Source: Thalassobius sp965218685 (lineage in GTDB: Bacteria; Pseudomonadota; Alphaproteobacteria; Rhodobacterales; Rhodobacteraceae). Taken from it: a stretch of 64,000 nucleotides of DNA. The notes under the pieces are model-generated. The model searched no databases, was not told the DNA's origin, and worked only from the letters and a program-made list of their open reading frames with translations. The stretch is taken from positions 2,046,001 through 2,110,000 of the forward strand of contig NZ_OZ244657.1 in assembly GCF_965218685.1 (NCBI RefSeq). The letters are read 5' to 3'. Each line of letters opens with the position of its first letter. Position 1 is the stretch's first letter. The translations under genes and the position numbers were made by a program. Shown here piece after piece: positions 17,796 through 26,904 of the stretch.

Positions 17796-20097
17796 CGCGC
17801 AGCCTCCCGATTGTGGTCAACAAGCGTTCGGCGGTCGCGGGCGCATCCAGCGCGGGATAGTCCGCACCGCAGGCCGAGATCGCATCTGACAGCGCCAGCC
17901 ACGCGGAAATCCCCAGCATAAAGGGCGGCTCGCCCACGGCCTTGGACCGGTAAATCGTCTCTTCGCGGTTCTGACCATCCCAAAGCGCCACGTTGAATAC
18001 ATCAGGCTGATCGGAAAACGCCGGGATCTTGTAGGTCGAGGGCGCATGCGTGCGCAGCCGCCCCTTGTCGTCCCAAACGAGTTCTTCGGTGGTCAGCCAG
18101 CCTGCGCCCTGCACATAGCCGCCTTCGACCTGACCGATATCCAAGGCCGGGTTCAACGAGGCCCCTGCATCATGCAGAATGTCCGCCCTCAAGATGCGAT
18201 TTTCGCCCGTCAGCGTGTCCACAACCACCTCAGTCACCGCAGCGCCATAGGCGAAATAGAAAAACGGCCGTCCCTCGCCCTTGATCCTGTCCCAGGCCAG
18301 TTTGGGTGTCTTGTAAAACCCCGTTGCCGACAGGCTGATCCGGTTCTGATAGCAAAGCGCTGCGGCCTCGGCAAAGCTCATCTCCAGCTTGCCCGCTTTC
18401 ACTTTGCCATCGGCAAAACTCACATCCTGCGCGCCGCTGTATTTGCGCAAAAATTCGGTCATCCGCCCGCGGATTTCATCGCAGGCGGCTTTCACGGCCA
18501 TCCCGTTCAAGTCCGACCCGGACGAGGCTGCCGTGGCCGAGGTATTGGGCACCTTGGCCGTATCCGTGGCGGTGATGCGCACCACCTGCATATCCACGCC
18601 GAACCGGCTGGCCGCCACTTGTGCCACCTTCTGGAACAGACCTTGCCCCATCTCGGTGCCGCCATGGTTCATCTGGATCGAGCCATCCTGATAGACATGC
18701 ACCAAAGCCCCGGCCTGATTCAGGTGGGTTAACGTAAAGGAAATCCCGAATTTCACCGGGCTGAAGGCAATCCCTTTCTTCAGCACCGGGTTGGCCTCGT
18801 TCCATGCGGCGACGGCCTTGCGCCGTTCAGCATAGCTTGCGCTTTGCAGCAGCTGGTCAGTCATCTGGTCCAGCACGAAGTCTTCGATCTGCTGGCCATA
18901 GGGCGTCAGGTTGCGTGCCTTTGCCTGTGGCGCCCCTTCGGGGGTGGATGGTTCCATCGCGTCATAATAATTGCGCCGGCGCAGCTCAGCCGGGTCCATC
19001 CCCAGCGCATGGGCCACATGATCCATCACGCGTTCAATCCCCACCATCCCCTGTGGGCCGCCGAACCCGCGATAGGCTGTGGCGCTTTGGGTGTTGGTCT
19101 TCAACCGATGGCTTTCGATCCGCACGTTGGGCAGGTAATAGGCGTTGTCCGCATGCAGCATCGCCCGGTCCGCCACGGGCAGGGTCAGATCCTGCGCCCA
19201 GCCGCCTCGGGTCAATTGCACGAAATCGACGCCTTGGATCATCCCCTCGTCATCAAAGCCCACACGATAGGTGATGCGGAAATCGTGGCGTTTGCCGGTG
19301 ATGACCATGTCGTCATCGCGGTCATAGCGCATTTTGCAGGGCTTGCCGGTCAGTCGCGCTGCGATTGCGCAGGCGCAGGCCAGCGCGTTGCCCTGACTTT
19401 CCTTTCCGCCAAAACCACCACCCATCCGGCGCATTTCCACGCGGACGCGGTGCATCGCAACGCCAAGCGCCTCGGCCACCTTGTGCTGAATTTCTGTCGG
19501 GTGCTGGGTCGAGCTGTGGATCAGCATATCGCCATCCTCGCCCGGTATGGCCGCGGCGGCCTGACCTTCCAGATAGAAATGCTCTTGCCCGCCCAGTTCC
19601 AGCGCGCCTTCGACAACATTCGGAGCCTCGGCAATCGCAGCATCCGCATCGCCCATCGTATAGATGCGCGGGCCTTCCTCGAACCGGCTGTCAGCGGCCA
19701 AAGCCTCGTCCATCGTCAGGATCGGGGTGGATTCTTCGTAGGATACCACGGCCAGACGCGCGGCCTTACGTGCGATCAGATGGGTTTCGGCGACCACTAT
19801 GAACAAGGGCTGGCCGACAAAATGCACGGTTCCGTCGCTGAGCAGCGGTTCATCATGGGCCGAGGGCGAGACATCATTGGCAAAGGGCAGATCCTCGGCC
19901 GTCAGCACCGCCACCACACCGGGCAGCGTGCGGACATCCGTCAGGTCCATCGCGGCGATCCGGCCCGCAGCGATTGTGGACAGCCCAAAGGCCAGATGCA
20001 GCGTGCCGGCCGGCGTCGGGATATCATCGACATAGCGCGCCTGGCCTGTCACATGCAGGTGGGCGGCGTCGTGGGGCAGGGGGCGGGTCACGCTCAT
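17785..20097 (-). CDS. xdhB: Xanthine dehydrogenase, molybdenum-binding subunit XdhB
   Basis: A 770-residue catalytic subunit that hydroxylates hypoxanthine and xanthine towards urate. It has the N-terminal aldehyde-oxidase a/b hammerhead region (ARYVDDIPTPAGTLHLAFGLS) and cofactor-binding motifs GGGFGGKESQGN and AYRGFGGPQGM. The C-terminal GEPPFMLG contains the expected catalytic Glu. Length and motif order match bacterial two-subunit enzymes. Its start overlaps the xdhA stop by four bases. Regulation is not visible, but co-transcription with the importer is strongly suggested. Confidence 0.95.
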   Translation of the reverse strand: MSVTRPLPHDAAHLHVTGQARYVDDIPTPAGTLHLAFGLSTIAAGRIAAMDLTDVRTLPGVVAVLTAEDLPFANDVSPSAHDEPLLSDGTVHFVGQPLFIVVAETHLIARKAARLAVVSYEESTPILTMDEALAADSRFEEGPRIYTMGDADAAIAEAPNVVEGALELGGQEHFYLEGQAAAAIPGEDGDMLIHSSTQHPTEIQHKVAEALGVAMHRVRVEMRRMGGGFGGKESQGNALACACAIAARLTGKPCKMRYDRDDDMVITGKRHDFRITYRVGFDDEGMIQGVDFVQLTRGGWAQDLTLPVADRAMLHADNAYYLPNVRIESHRLKTNTQSATAYRGFGGPQGMVGIERVMDHVAHALGMDPAELRRRNYYDAMEPSTPEGAPQAKARNLTPYGQQIEDFVLDQMTDQLLQSASYAERRKAVAAWNEANPVLKKGIAFSPVKFGISFTLTHLNQAGALVHVYQDGSIQMNHGGTEMGQGLFQKVAQVAASRFGVDMQVVRITATDTAKVPNTSATAASSGSDLNGMAVKAACDEIRGRMTEFLRKYSGAQDVSFADGKVKAGKLEMSFAEAAALCYQNRISLSATGFYKTPKLAWDRIKGEGRPFFYFAYGAAVTEVVVDTLTGENRILRADILHDAGASLNPALDIGQVEGGYVQGAGWLTTEELVWDDKGRLRTHAPSTYKIPAFSDQPDVFNVALWDGQNREETIYRSKAVGEPPFMLGISAWLALSDAISACGADYPALDAPATAERLLTTIGRLRDGV

Positions 20098-21479
20098 GGC
20101 TGCACCTCCGCGCTCACATCATGCACGGACACATCCCCACCCAAGTCCTCAAGGAAATAGCGGCTGAGCATGTTGCGCGCGGCCTCAAGCCGATACTCAG
20201 CCGAGGCCCGCATATCGCTGAGCGGGGTGAAATCCTGCGCCCAGGCCTCCCATGCGGCGGCGATGGTATCGTCGGTCCACGGTTGGCCGATCAGGGCCTG
20301 TTCGACATGGGTAGCCCGTTTGGGAATGCCCGCCATGCCGCCGAAAGCGATCCGCGCGCCCGTAACCATGCCCTCCGCCACATCAATGTAGAAACACCCG
20401 CACACGGCCGAGATATCCTGATCAAACCGTTTCGACAGCTTATAGCATTTCAGCCGGTCGGCCTGTTTGGGAAGGGTGATCGCCTCGACGAATTCGCCCT
20501 CGGCGCGGTCCTGCTTGCCGTAGTCGACAAAGAAATCCTGCAGCGGGATTTCCCGGCGCGACAGATCGCGGCGCAGATGCAAGGTGGCCCCCAAGGCAAT
20601 CAGCGCCGGTGGGCCGTCCCCGATGGGCGAGCCGTTGGCGATGTTCCCGCCAATCGTCGCCGCCGCCCGCACCTGCGCGGAACCATAGCGGCGCAGCATC
20701 TGCCCCAGCGAGGGGTGCAGCTCATCCATCAGCGGGATCAACCGCGCAACGGTGACGCCCGCGCCGATGGTGATACTGTCCTCGGTTTCCGTGATCTGTT
20801 GCAAATCGGTGCAGCGGTTCAAGAAGGCAACCTTGGGCAGGGTGCGCAGGTTTTTGGTGACCCACAGGCCGACATCCGTTGCCCCGGCAATCAGCGTGGC
20901 ATCCGGGTTGGCCATATACCATTCGGCCAGCTGATCCGCGGTTTCGGGCTGCACCACGTCGCCCTGAAGGGCCGACGACGCATCGGGCAGGGTGAAATCC
21001 GACAGATGCGGCGGGGCTGGCTGATCCTCGGCGGCTTTGGCCGCGCGCAGGATCGGCACGTAGCCCGTGCAGCGACACAGGTTGCCTGCCAGGGCGGTGG
21101 CGTGATCGGTGTCCCCGTTCAAATGCGACGTCGCCATCGAGGCAATAAACCCCGGCGTGCAGAACCCGCATTGGCTGCCGTGATGCTCGATCATCGTCTT
21201 CTGCACAGGGTGCAGATCGCCCAAGGGCGAGGCCAGACCTTCGACCGTGCGAATGGATTTGCCGTTAAGCTGTGGCAGGAACAGGATGCAAGCGTTCAGC
21301 GCGCGATTGCCGTCCTCGTCCTGCACCATGACAGTGCAGGCGCCGCAATCCCCCTCGTTACAGCCTTCTTTGGTTCCCGTGAGGCCGCGTGCATTGCGCA
21401 GCCAGTCAAGCAGCGTCTCGGTGGCATTCACGTCGCGCAGCTCCACGCTCTCTCCGTTCAGAAGAAAGGTGACATCCAT
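20094..21479 (-). CDS. xdhA: Xanthine dehydrogenase, Fe-S/FAD subunit XdhA
   Basis: A 461-residue electron-transfer subunit. The N-terminal plant-type 2Fe-2S domain has C40, C45, C48 and C64. The second 2Fe-2S domain has C104, C107, C135 and C137 (CGFCTPG and CRCTGYVPI). A FAD-binding domain spans about 165-340, with an FAD-associated C-terminal domain after it. Electrons flow from the molybdenum site in XdhB through these centres to FAD and NAD. It is the first gene of a seven-gene run ending at 12182. The 212 bases upstream are shared with a divergent gene. Confidence 0.95.
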   Translation of the reverse strand: MDVTFLLNGESVELRDVNATETLLDWLRNARGLTGTKEGCNEGDCGACTVMVQDEDGNRALNACILFLPQLNGKSIRTVEGLASPLGDLHPVQKTMIEHHGSQCGFCTPGFIASMATSHLNGDTDHATALAGNLCRCTGYVPILRAAKAAEDQPAPPHLSDFTLPDASSALQGDVVQPETADQLAEWYMANPDATLIAGATDVGLWVTKNLRTLPKVAFLNRCTDLQQITETEDSITIGAGVTVARLIPLMDELHPSLGQMLRRYGSAQVRAAATIGGNIANGSPIGDGPPALIALGATLHLRRDLSRREIPLQDFFVDYGKQDRAEGEFVEAITLPKQADRLKCYKLSKRFDQDISAVCGCFYIDVAEGMVTGARIAFGGMAGIPKRATHVEQALIGQPWTDDTIAAAWEAWAQDFTPLSDMRASAEYRLEAARNMLSRYFLEDLGGDVSVHDVSAEVQP

Positions 21480-21691
21480 GATGTTTATGACCCGCCGCCT
21501 TACCGGATATTTGCCAGTAATGCCCGTCTTCGATGCGGCGTAGAAAACGGACAGGCCCCTGTTGTTCGCCTCAGCAAAGCGCGGATTTGACCGTTTGGCA
21601 AGAAAAACTGGCGATTTGTCCTGTTGTCATCGAAGCGTTTGCACGGAAAATGGGCACAGGCTTTGTGCCGGTCAACCAGAGGATTTCTGAC

Positions 21692-22486
21692 ATGATTTGG
21701 GCTGTTTGGGTGGTGTTGATATTGGCGGGGGCTGTCTTTCTGGGGTTGGCCATCGGGCGATGGCGGGCGCGGACAGAGCTGCGCCGTTTGTTGCAGGAAA
21801 TGTCAACTAAGCCTTGGGTCGTAAAGGGAAACTTGCCAGAAGAGGTGCGCGCCTATGCGGCCAGATGTGGCGCCACTGGAACGCCTTCGGGGGTGTATTT
21901 GACTCAGAATGCAGAAATGGAGCTGTCACCCGGTGCCGCATGGCAGCGCTTGCTGGCGCAGCAGTGGATTGACGTCACGAAAGCAGGTTTCGTCTGGCAA
22001 GCGCGCCAAACCAAGGCGGGTCTGGTGTGGCTTAGGGTTATCGACGCGTATGTGCAGCGCCGGGGTCAGCTCATCGTGCGGCTTTTAGGGGCGATTCCCG
22101 TGGTGCGCGCCAAAGGCCCCGAGGTCGATGTTTCCGAAGCGATGCGGTTTCTGGCCGAACTTCCCTGGGCGCCCGATGCGATCCTGGCGAACCCCGACCT
22201 GCGCTGGGCGGTCCCCGCGCCGAACGTCTTTCGCGTTACGCTACATGATGTTTCGGTGGATTTGATCCTGAACAAAGCTGGCGACGTGGTCGAAATGCGC
22301 GCCAAGGACCGACCTGCCCTGGAAAACGGGCAGTTGATCCTGCGCGAATGGCGGGGAGTGTTCTCTGATCACAAAACCCTTGCGGGCCGCCGCATCCCCA
22401 CCCGTGGGGAGGTTGGATACATGCGCGATGGCCAGTATCAACCTTACTATCGCGGGACCGTTACCGCCTATGAATTACGCCACTGA
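21692..22486 (+). CDS. DUF6544-like single-TM protein of unknown function
   Basis: The chosen ATG gives 264 residues and follows AGAGGA at a good distance; an upstream in-frame extension has no ribosome site. One N-terminal TM helix (MIWAVWVVLILAGAVFLGLA) precedes a soluble domain, probably periplasmic or loosely membrane-attached. Motifs MRFLAELPWAPDAIL, VSVDLILNKAGDV and a late GQYQPYYRGTV resemble the DUF6544 (former DUF6920) family; this is from memory and only moderately sure. It is divergent from xdhA and 47 bases before dnaE. No function can be stated. Confidence 0.65.
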   Translation: MIWAVWVVLILAGAVFLGLAIGRWRARTELRRLLQEMSTKPWVVKGNLPEEVRAYAARCGATGTPSGVYLTQNAEMELSPGAAWQRLLAQQWIDVTKAGFVWQARQTKAGLVWLRVIDAYVQRRGQLIVRLLGAIPVVRAKGPEVDVSEAMRFLAELPWAPDAILANPDLRWAVPAPNVFRVTLHDVSVDLILNKAGDVVEMRAKDRPALENGQLILREWRGVFSDHKTLAGRRIPTRGEVGYMRDGQYQPYYRGTVTAYELRH

Positions 22487-22533
22487 CGTTTCGCATCTTC
22501 CCGGTGCCGGGCGGCTGGCATAGGATGTCCGTC

Positions 22534-25500
22534 ATGAGCACTGATCCCCGATTCATTCACCTGCGCGTCCACACCGAGTATTCTTTGCTTGAGGGCGCGA
22601 TACGCCTGAAAAAACTGCCGGGGGTCTGCGCCGACATGGACATGCCCGCGGTCGCCGTTACGGACACGAACTCGATGTTCTCGGCGTTGGAATTCGCCGT
22701 GTCCGCCAGCGGTGCGGGCATCCAGCCGATCATGGGCTGTCAAGTGGACGTCGCCTGGCACCAGCCCGAGCCGGGTGAGAAACAAAAAGACCCCGCGCCG
22801 GTGGTGCTGCTTGCGCAGTCCGAGGCCGGGTATGAAAACCTGATGCGCCTTTCCAGCTGCCTTTACGTGGACAAGGGCGGGCAGCTGCCGCAGGTAACCT
22901 TTGCAGAGCTTGAAGAGTTCTCGGAGGGGCTGATCTGCTTGACTGGCGGGGCACTGGGCCCTGTGGGGCTGGAGCTTCAGGCCGGACACCGCGCGCAGGC
23001 GGAACAGATGCTGCGCCGGTTCGCCCAGATCTACCCTAACCGCTGCTACGTTGAACTGCAGCGTCACCCCGGTGAGAACGGACTGCCCGAAGCCGAGCGC
23101 CTGACCGAGCGTGGCTTCGTCGAAATGGCCTATGATCTGGGCCTTCCGCTGGTGGCCACCAATGATGTCTTCTTTCCCAAGGATGACATGTACGAGGCGC
23201 ACGACGCGCTGATCTGCATCGCCGAGGGCGCCTATGTCGATCAGGTCGAGCCGCGCCGCCGCCTGACGCCTCAGCATTATTTCAAATCACAGCAGGAAAT
23301 GGTGACGCTGTTTGCTGATCTGCCCGAGGCCATTGAAAACACGGTAGAAATCGCCAGGCGCTGCGCCTTCATGGCCTATCGCCGTGATCCCATCCTGCCC
23401 AAGTTCGCCGATGACGAGGTGATGGAGTTGCGTCGTCAGGCCAACGAGGGGCTACAGCGCCGACTGGCCGTGATCCCACATGCCGACACCGTCGAAAAAT
23501 ACCAGGAACGACTGGATTTCGAGCTGGATATCATCGAGGGCATGGGCTTTCCCGGCTATTTCCTGATCGTTGCGGATTTTATCCAGTGGTCCAAGGATAA
23601 CGGCATTCCTGTGGGGCCGGGGCGGGGCTCGGGTGCGGGCTCGCTGGTGGCCTATGCACTGACGATCACTGACCTGGACCCGCTGCGGTACTCCTTGCTG
23701 TTTGAACGTTTCCTGAACCCCGAACGTGTGTCGATGCCTGACTTCGACATTGACTTCTGCATGGACCGGCGCGAGGAAACCATCCGCTATGTTCAGGAAA
23801 AATACGGGCGCGACAAGGTGGGGCAGATCATCACCTTCGGTGCGCTTTTGTCCAAGGCCGCCGTGCGCGATATCGGGCGCGTCTTGCAGATGCCCTATGG
23901 CCAGGTGGACCGTCTGTCCAAGCTGATCCCGGTCGAAGGGGTCAAACCTGTCAGCATCGCCGAGGCCCTGAAACAAGAGGAACGCCTGCGCGAAGAAGCC
24001 CGCAACGAAGAGGTGGTGAAGCGCCTGTTGGACTATGGCCAGCAGGTCGAGGGGCTGTTGAGGAATGCCTCGACCCACGCGGCGGGTGTGGTGATCGGCG
24101 ACCGTCCTTTGGATCGTCTGGTGCCGCTGTATCAGGATCCGCGCTCGGACATGCCGGCGACGCAGTTCAACATGAAGTGGGTCGAACAGGCCGGGCTGGT
24201 CAAGTTCGACTTTCTGGGCCTGAAAACTCTGACTGTCATTCAGAACGCGGTGGATCTGATCAAGAAAAACGGGCGGCATTTGCATATCGGCCCGGACGGG
24301 ACCGAGTTGTATGAGCCACCCGAGGGCGCCGTGGATGATATCGGCGCAATTCCCTTGGATGACGAGCCGACCTACAAGCTGTACGCCAGCGCCAAAACGG
24401 TGGCCGTGTTCCAGGTGGAATCCAGTGGCATGATGGACGCGCTGCGGCGGATGAAGCCCACTTGTATCGAGGATATCGTGGCGCTGGTCGCGCTGTATCG
24501 CCCCGGTCCGATGGAAAACATCCCCACCTATTGCGAGGTCAAGAACGGCCTGAAAGAACGCGAATCCGTCCACCCGCTGATTGACCACATCCTTGAGGAA
24601 ACCCAAGGCATCATCGTTTACCAGGAACAGGTGATGCAGATCGCTCAGGTGATGGCGGGCTATTCGCTGGGGGGCGCGGATCTGCTGCGCCGCGCCATGG
24701 GTAAAAAGATCAAAGAGGCGATGGACGCCGAACGCCCCAAGTTTGAACAGGGCGCCGCCGAGAACGGGGTTCCCGCGAAAAAGGCCAGCGAAGTTTTTGA
24801 CTTGCTTGAGAAATTCGCCAACTACGGCTTCAACAAATCGCACGCAGCGGCCTATGCGGTTGTCAGCTATCAGACCGGCTGGCTGAAGGCCAACCACCCT
24901 GCCGAGTTCATGGCAGGCGTCATGAACTGCGATATCCACCTGACGGATAAGCTGTCGATTTATGCCGAGGAGGTGCGGCGCGGGCTGGATATCGAGATCG
25001 TGCCGCCCTGCGTGAACCGCGCCTTGCCAACGTTTGATGTGGTCGATGGCAAGCTGATCTACGCGCTGGGCGCGCTGAAGAACGTGGGCCTTGAGGCGAT
25101 GAAGCTGATCACGGAAGGGCGCCGAGTGGACGGCGTAGATAAACCCTTTGCGACCCTGTTTGACTTCGCCCGCCGTGTGGATCTGAAACGGGTTGGGAAA
25201 CGTCCGCTGGAAATGTTGGCCCGCGCCGGGGCCTTTGATCAGCTGGACCCCAACCGCCGCCGCGTATTCGAGGCGCTGGACGCGTTGGTTGGCTATTCCT
25301 CTGCGATCCACGAACAAAAGGCCTCGAACCAGGTATCCCTGTTCGGCGAAGCGGGTGACGACCTGCCGGAACCGCGCATTCTGCCGGTCGAGGATTGGCT
25401 GCCCGCCGATCGGCTGGCCGAGGAACACAAGGCCGTCGGGTTTTACCTGACCGGCCACCCGCTGGACGATTATCTGCCTGCTTTGAAACGGAAAAAAGTC

Positions 25501-26052
25501 CTCACGCTTGAGGCGCTGCGTCTCAAGGCCGAAGACAACGGCGTGGCGCGGGACAAGGTGGGCGTGCTGGTGTCGGGCCTGCAAGAGCGTAAATCCGGGC
25601 GGGGCACGCGGTTCTTCCGAATGAACGTCAGCGACCCCACGGGGCAGGTGGCGGGGATGGTCATGTTCCCCGATGATTTCGAGGCCACGCGCAAGGTGTT
25701 CGAGCAGACCAACCAGGTTGTGATGACGCTCGAGGGGCGCTTCAACGAGGGGCAGTTCGACCCGATGGGGCGCTCGGTCGCGGCGATGGACACGGTAATC
25801 GCGGATGCGGGAAGCTCGGGGTTGAAGGTGCTGATCGAGGATGCCGCGGCGTTGCAAAGCGTTGCCAACATTCTGGAAAAAGCCCGCGAGGCCGTGCGCG
25901 GGTCGGGAAAGGGGCCGGTGCAGCTGTGCCTGATCCACCCCGAACTGCCCGGCGAGGTCGAGATCGACGCTGGCGATGATTTCCCCGTGAATCCGCAGAT
26001 CAAGGGCGCGCTGAAAAGCCTTGCAGGCGTCGTAGACGTACAGGAGGTCTGA
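22534..26052 (+). CDS. dnaE: DNA polymerase III alpha subunit DnaE
   Basis: A 1172-residue replicative polymerase. The N-terminal PHP domain begins FIHLRVHTEYSLLEGA. The polymerase core has PDFDIDF with catalytic D403 and D405, and a third acidic residue D559 in KFDFLGL. A helix-hairpin-helix and C-terminal OB-fold (residues about 985-1080) follow. Upstream GTG (22504) and ATG (22525) starts are possible. The ATG at 22534 is preferred because AGGA at 22522-22525 lies eight bases away and the protein then begins MSTDPRFIHLR. The stop overlaps the next start by one base. Length suits a DnaE1-type main polymerase. Confidence 0.97.
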   Translation: MSTDPRFIHLRVHTEYSLLEGAIRLKKLPGVCADMDMPAVAVTDTNSMFSALEFAVSASGAGIQPIMGCQVDVAWHQPEPGEKQKDPAPVVLLAQSEAGYENLMRLSSCLYVDKGGQLPQVTFAELEEFSEGLICLTGGALGPVGLELQAGHRAQAEQMLRRFAQIYPNRCYVELQRHPGENGLPEAERLTERGFVEMAYDLGLPLVATNDVFFPKDDMYEAHDALICIAEGAYVDQVEPRRRLTPQHYFKSQQEMVTLFADLPEAIENTVEIARRCAFMAYRRDPILPKFADDEVMELRRQANEGLQRRLAVIPHADTVEKYQERLDFELDIIEGMGFPGYFLIVADFIQWSKDNGIPVGPGRGSGAGSLVAYALTITDLDPLRYSLLFERFLNPERVSMPDFDIDFCMDRREETIRYVQEKYGRDKVGQIITFGALLSKAAVRDIGRVLQMPYGQVDRLSKLIPVEGVKPVSIAEALKQEERLREEARNEEVVKRLLDYGQQVEGLLRNASTHAAGVVIGDRPLDRLVPLYQDPRSDMPATQFNMKWVEQAGLVKFDFLGLKTLTVIQNAVDLIKKNGRHLHIGPDGTELYEPPEGAVDDIGAIPLDDEPTYKLYASAKTVAVFQVESSGMMDALRRMKPTCIEDIVALVALYRPGPMENIPTYCEVKNGLKERESVHPLIDHILEETQGIIVYQEQVMQIAQVMAGYSLGGADLLRRAMGKKIKEAMDAERPKFEQGAAENGVPAKKASEVFDLLEKFANYGFNKSHAAAYAVVSYQTGWLKANHPAEFMAGVMNCDIHLTDKLSIYAEEVRRGLDIEIVPPCVNRALPTFDVVDGKLIYALGALKNVGLEAMKLITEGRRVDGVDKPFATLFDFARRVDLKRVGKRPLEMLARAGAFDQLDPNRRRVFEALDALVGYSSAIHEQKASNQVSLFGEAGDDLPEPRILPVEDWLPADRLAEEHKAVGFYLTGHPLDDYLPALKRKKVLTLEALRLKAEDNGVARDKVGVLVSGLQERKSGRGTRFFRMNVSDPTGQVAGMVMFPDDFEATRKVFEQTNQVVMTLEGRFNEGQFDPMGRSVAAMDTVIADAGSSGLKVLIEDAAALQSVANILEKAREAVRGSGKGPVQLCLIHPELPGEVEIDAGDDFPVNPQIKGALKSLAGVVDVQEV

Positions 26053-26555
26053 TGACCGAGATTATCCAGAATGACACGACTGCATTGCCCGCGCTGAATG
26101 CGCTATATACCAAGGCGTTTCCCGACGAAGATTTGCTGCCGCTGCTGAAACGTATGATCGGCGAGCCCGATGTGATCAGCCTTGTTGCTGGGTCTTTGGA
26201 CAATCCAATGGGGCATGTCTGTTTTGCGCACGGGACCGTCAATGGGCACCGAGCGGCCTTGCTGGGCCCCTTGGCTGTTGCTCCTGAGCATCAGAAAGCC
26301 GGGATCGGCACCGCGCTGGTTCAGGCCGGGATCGAGGCCGTGCTGGCTGGCGGTGCCGAGCAGGTGCTGGTTCTGGGCGATCCGAACTACTATGGCCGGT
26401 TCGGGTTTCAGCAAGAAGATGCCGTCACGCCCCCCTATGCGCTGCCTGAGGGTTGGGCCTCGGCGTGGCAATCCCTGTCTTTGGACGAAGAGCTGCCCTC
26501 GGGCACGCTGGAGCTGCCGGATTTCTGGATGGATCCGGCGCTTTGGTCTGAATAA
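26052..26555 (+). CDS. GNAT-family N-acetyltransferase
   Basis: A 167-residue cytosolic enzyme with the GNAT acetyl-CoA motif (LLGPLAVAPEHQKAGIGTALVQAGIEA) and the C-terminal LGDPNYYGRFGFQ segment typical of YhbS-like members. It should transfer an acetyl group from acetyl-CoA to an amine; the substrate is unknown. The start is coupled to the dnaE stop through a TGATG junction, so it is probably translated from the dnaE transcript. It converges with slyX with only three bases between them. Confidence 0.88.
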   Translation: MTEIIQNDTTALPALNALYTKAFPDEDLLPLLKRMIGEPDVISLVAGSLDNPMGHVCFAHGTVNGHRAALLGPLAVAPEHQKAGIGTALVQAGIEAVLAGGAEQVLVLGDPNYYGRFGFQQEDAVTPPYALPEGWASAWQSLSLDEELPSGTLELPDFWMDPALWSE

Positions 26556-26558
26556 GCC

Positions 26559-26753
26559 TCAGTAATGCGGCGGTTTTTCGGGGCCGGTATAGATATAGCT
26601 GCCCTGATCCGTCTCTTGCTGTGCGGCGCGCTCTAACAGCATTTGAACCCGGCGTTTCAGCACTGAAATCTCGTCTTGCTGGCGGGCCACCACATCCGAC
26701 AGATCATCCACCGTGCGCGTCAGATGGGCCAGTTTTTCTTCGATCTCGGTCAT
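26559..26753 (-). CDS. slyX: SlyX-family small coiled-coil protein
   Basis: A 64-residue protein. Residues 1-48 form one heptad-rich coiled coil (MTEIEEKLAHLTRTVDDLSD, then ARQQDEISVLKRRVQMLLER) and the tail GSYIYTGPEKPPHY ends with the proline-histidine finish common in SlyX. A longer in-frame extension upstream is rejected: GGAG lies seven bases before this ATG and homology-like sequence begins here. The family function is not established. It is convergent with the GNAT gene, while its upstream side faces hisS divergently. Confidence 0.85.
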   Translation of the reverse strand: MTEIEEKLAHLTRTVDDLSDVVARQQDEISVLKRRVQMLLERAAQQETDQGSYIYTGPEKPPHY

Positions 26754-26904
26754 TTGGGGCTCCGCTTTTGGATCAGGGTCAGGATATAGCACGGCTACGG
26801 CTGGGGTGAAGCCTTGTTTGCGGCCCTTTCGGCTCCTGCCGTCTTGCCCCCATGGGCTGCATCCGATAGACGCGAGCGCGAGTTTACCGGCAAGGACCTG
26901 GATG

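Noticed and set aside
23452..25938. An 828-codon open frame on the minus strand inside dnaE.
   Set aside because: Shadow of the dnaE reading frame; composition is odd and no known domain is seen.
26713..26904. N-terminal extension of the histidyl-tRNA synthetase.
   Set aside because: The extension overlaps slyX on the other strand and has no ribosome site; the synthetase begins naturally at MAKQKK.
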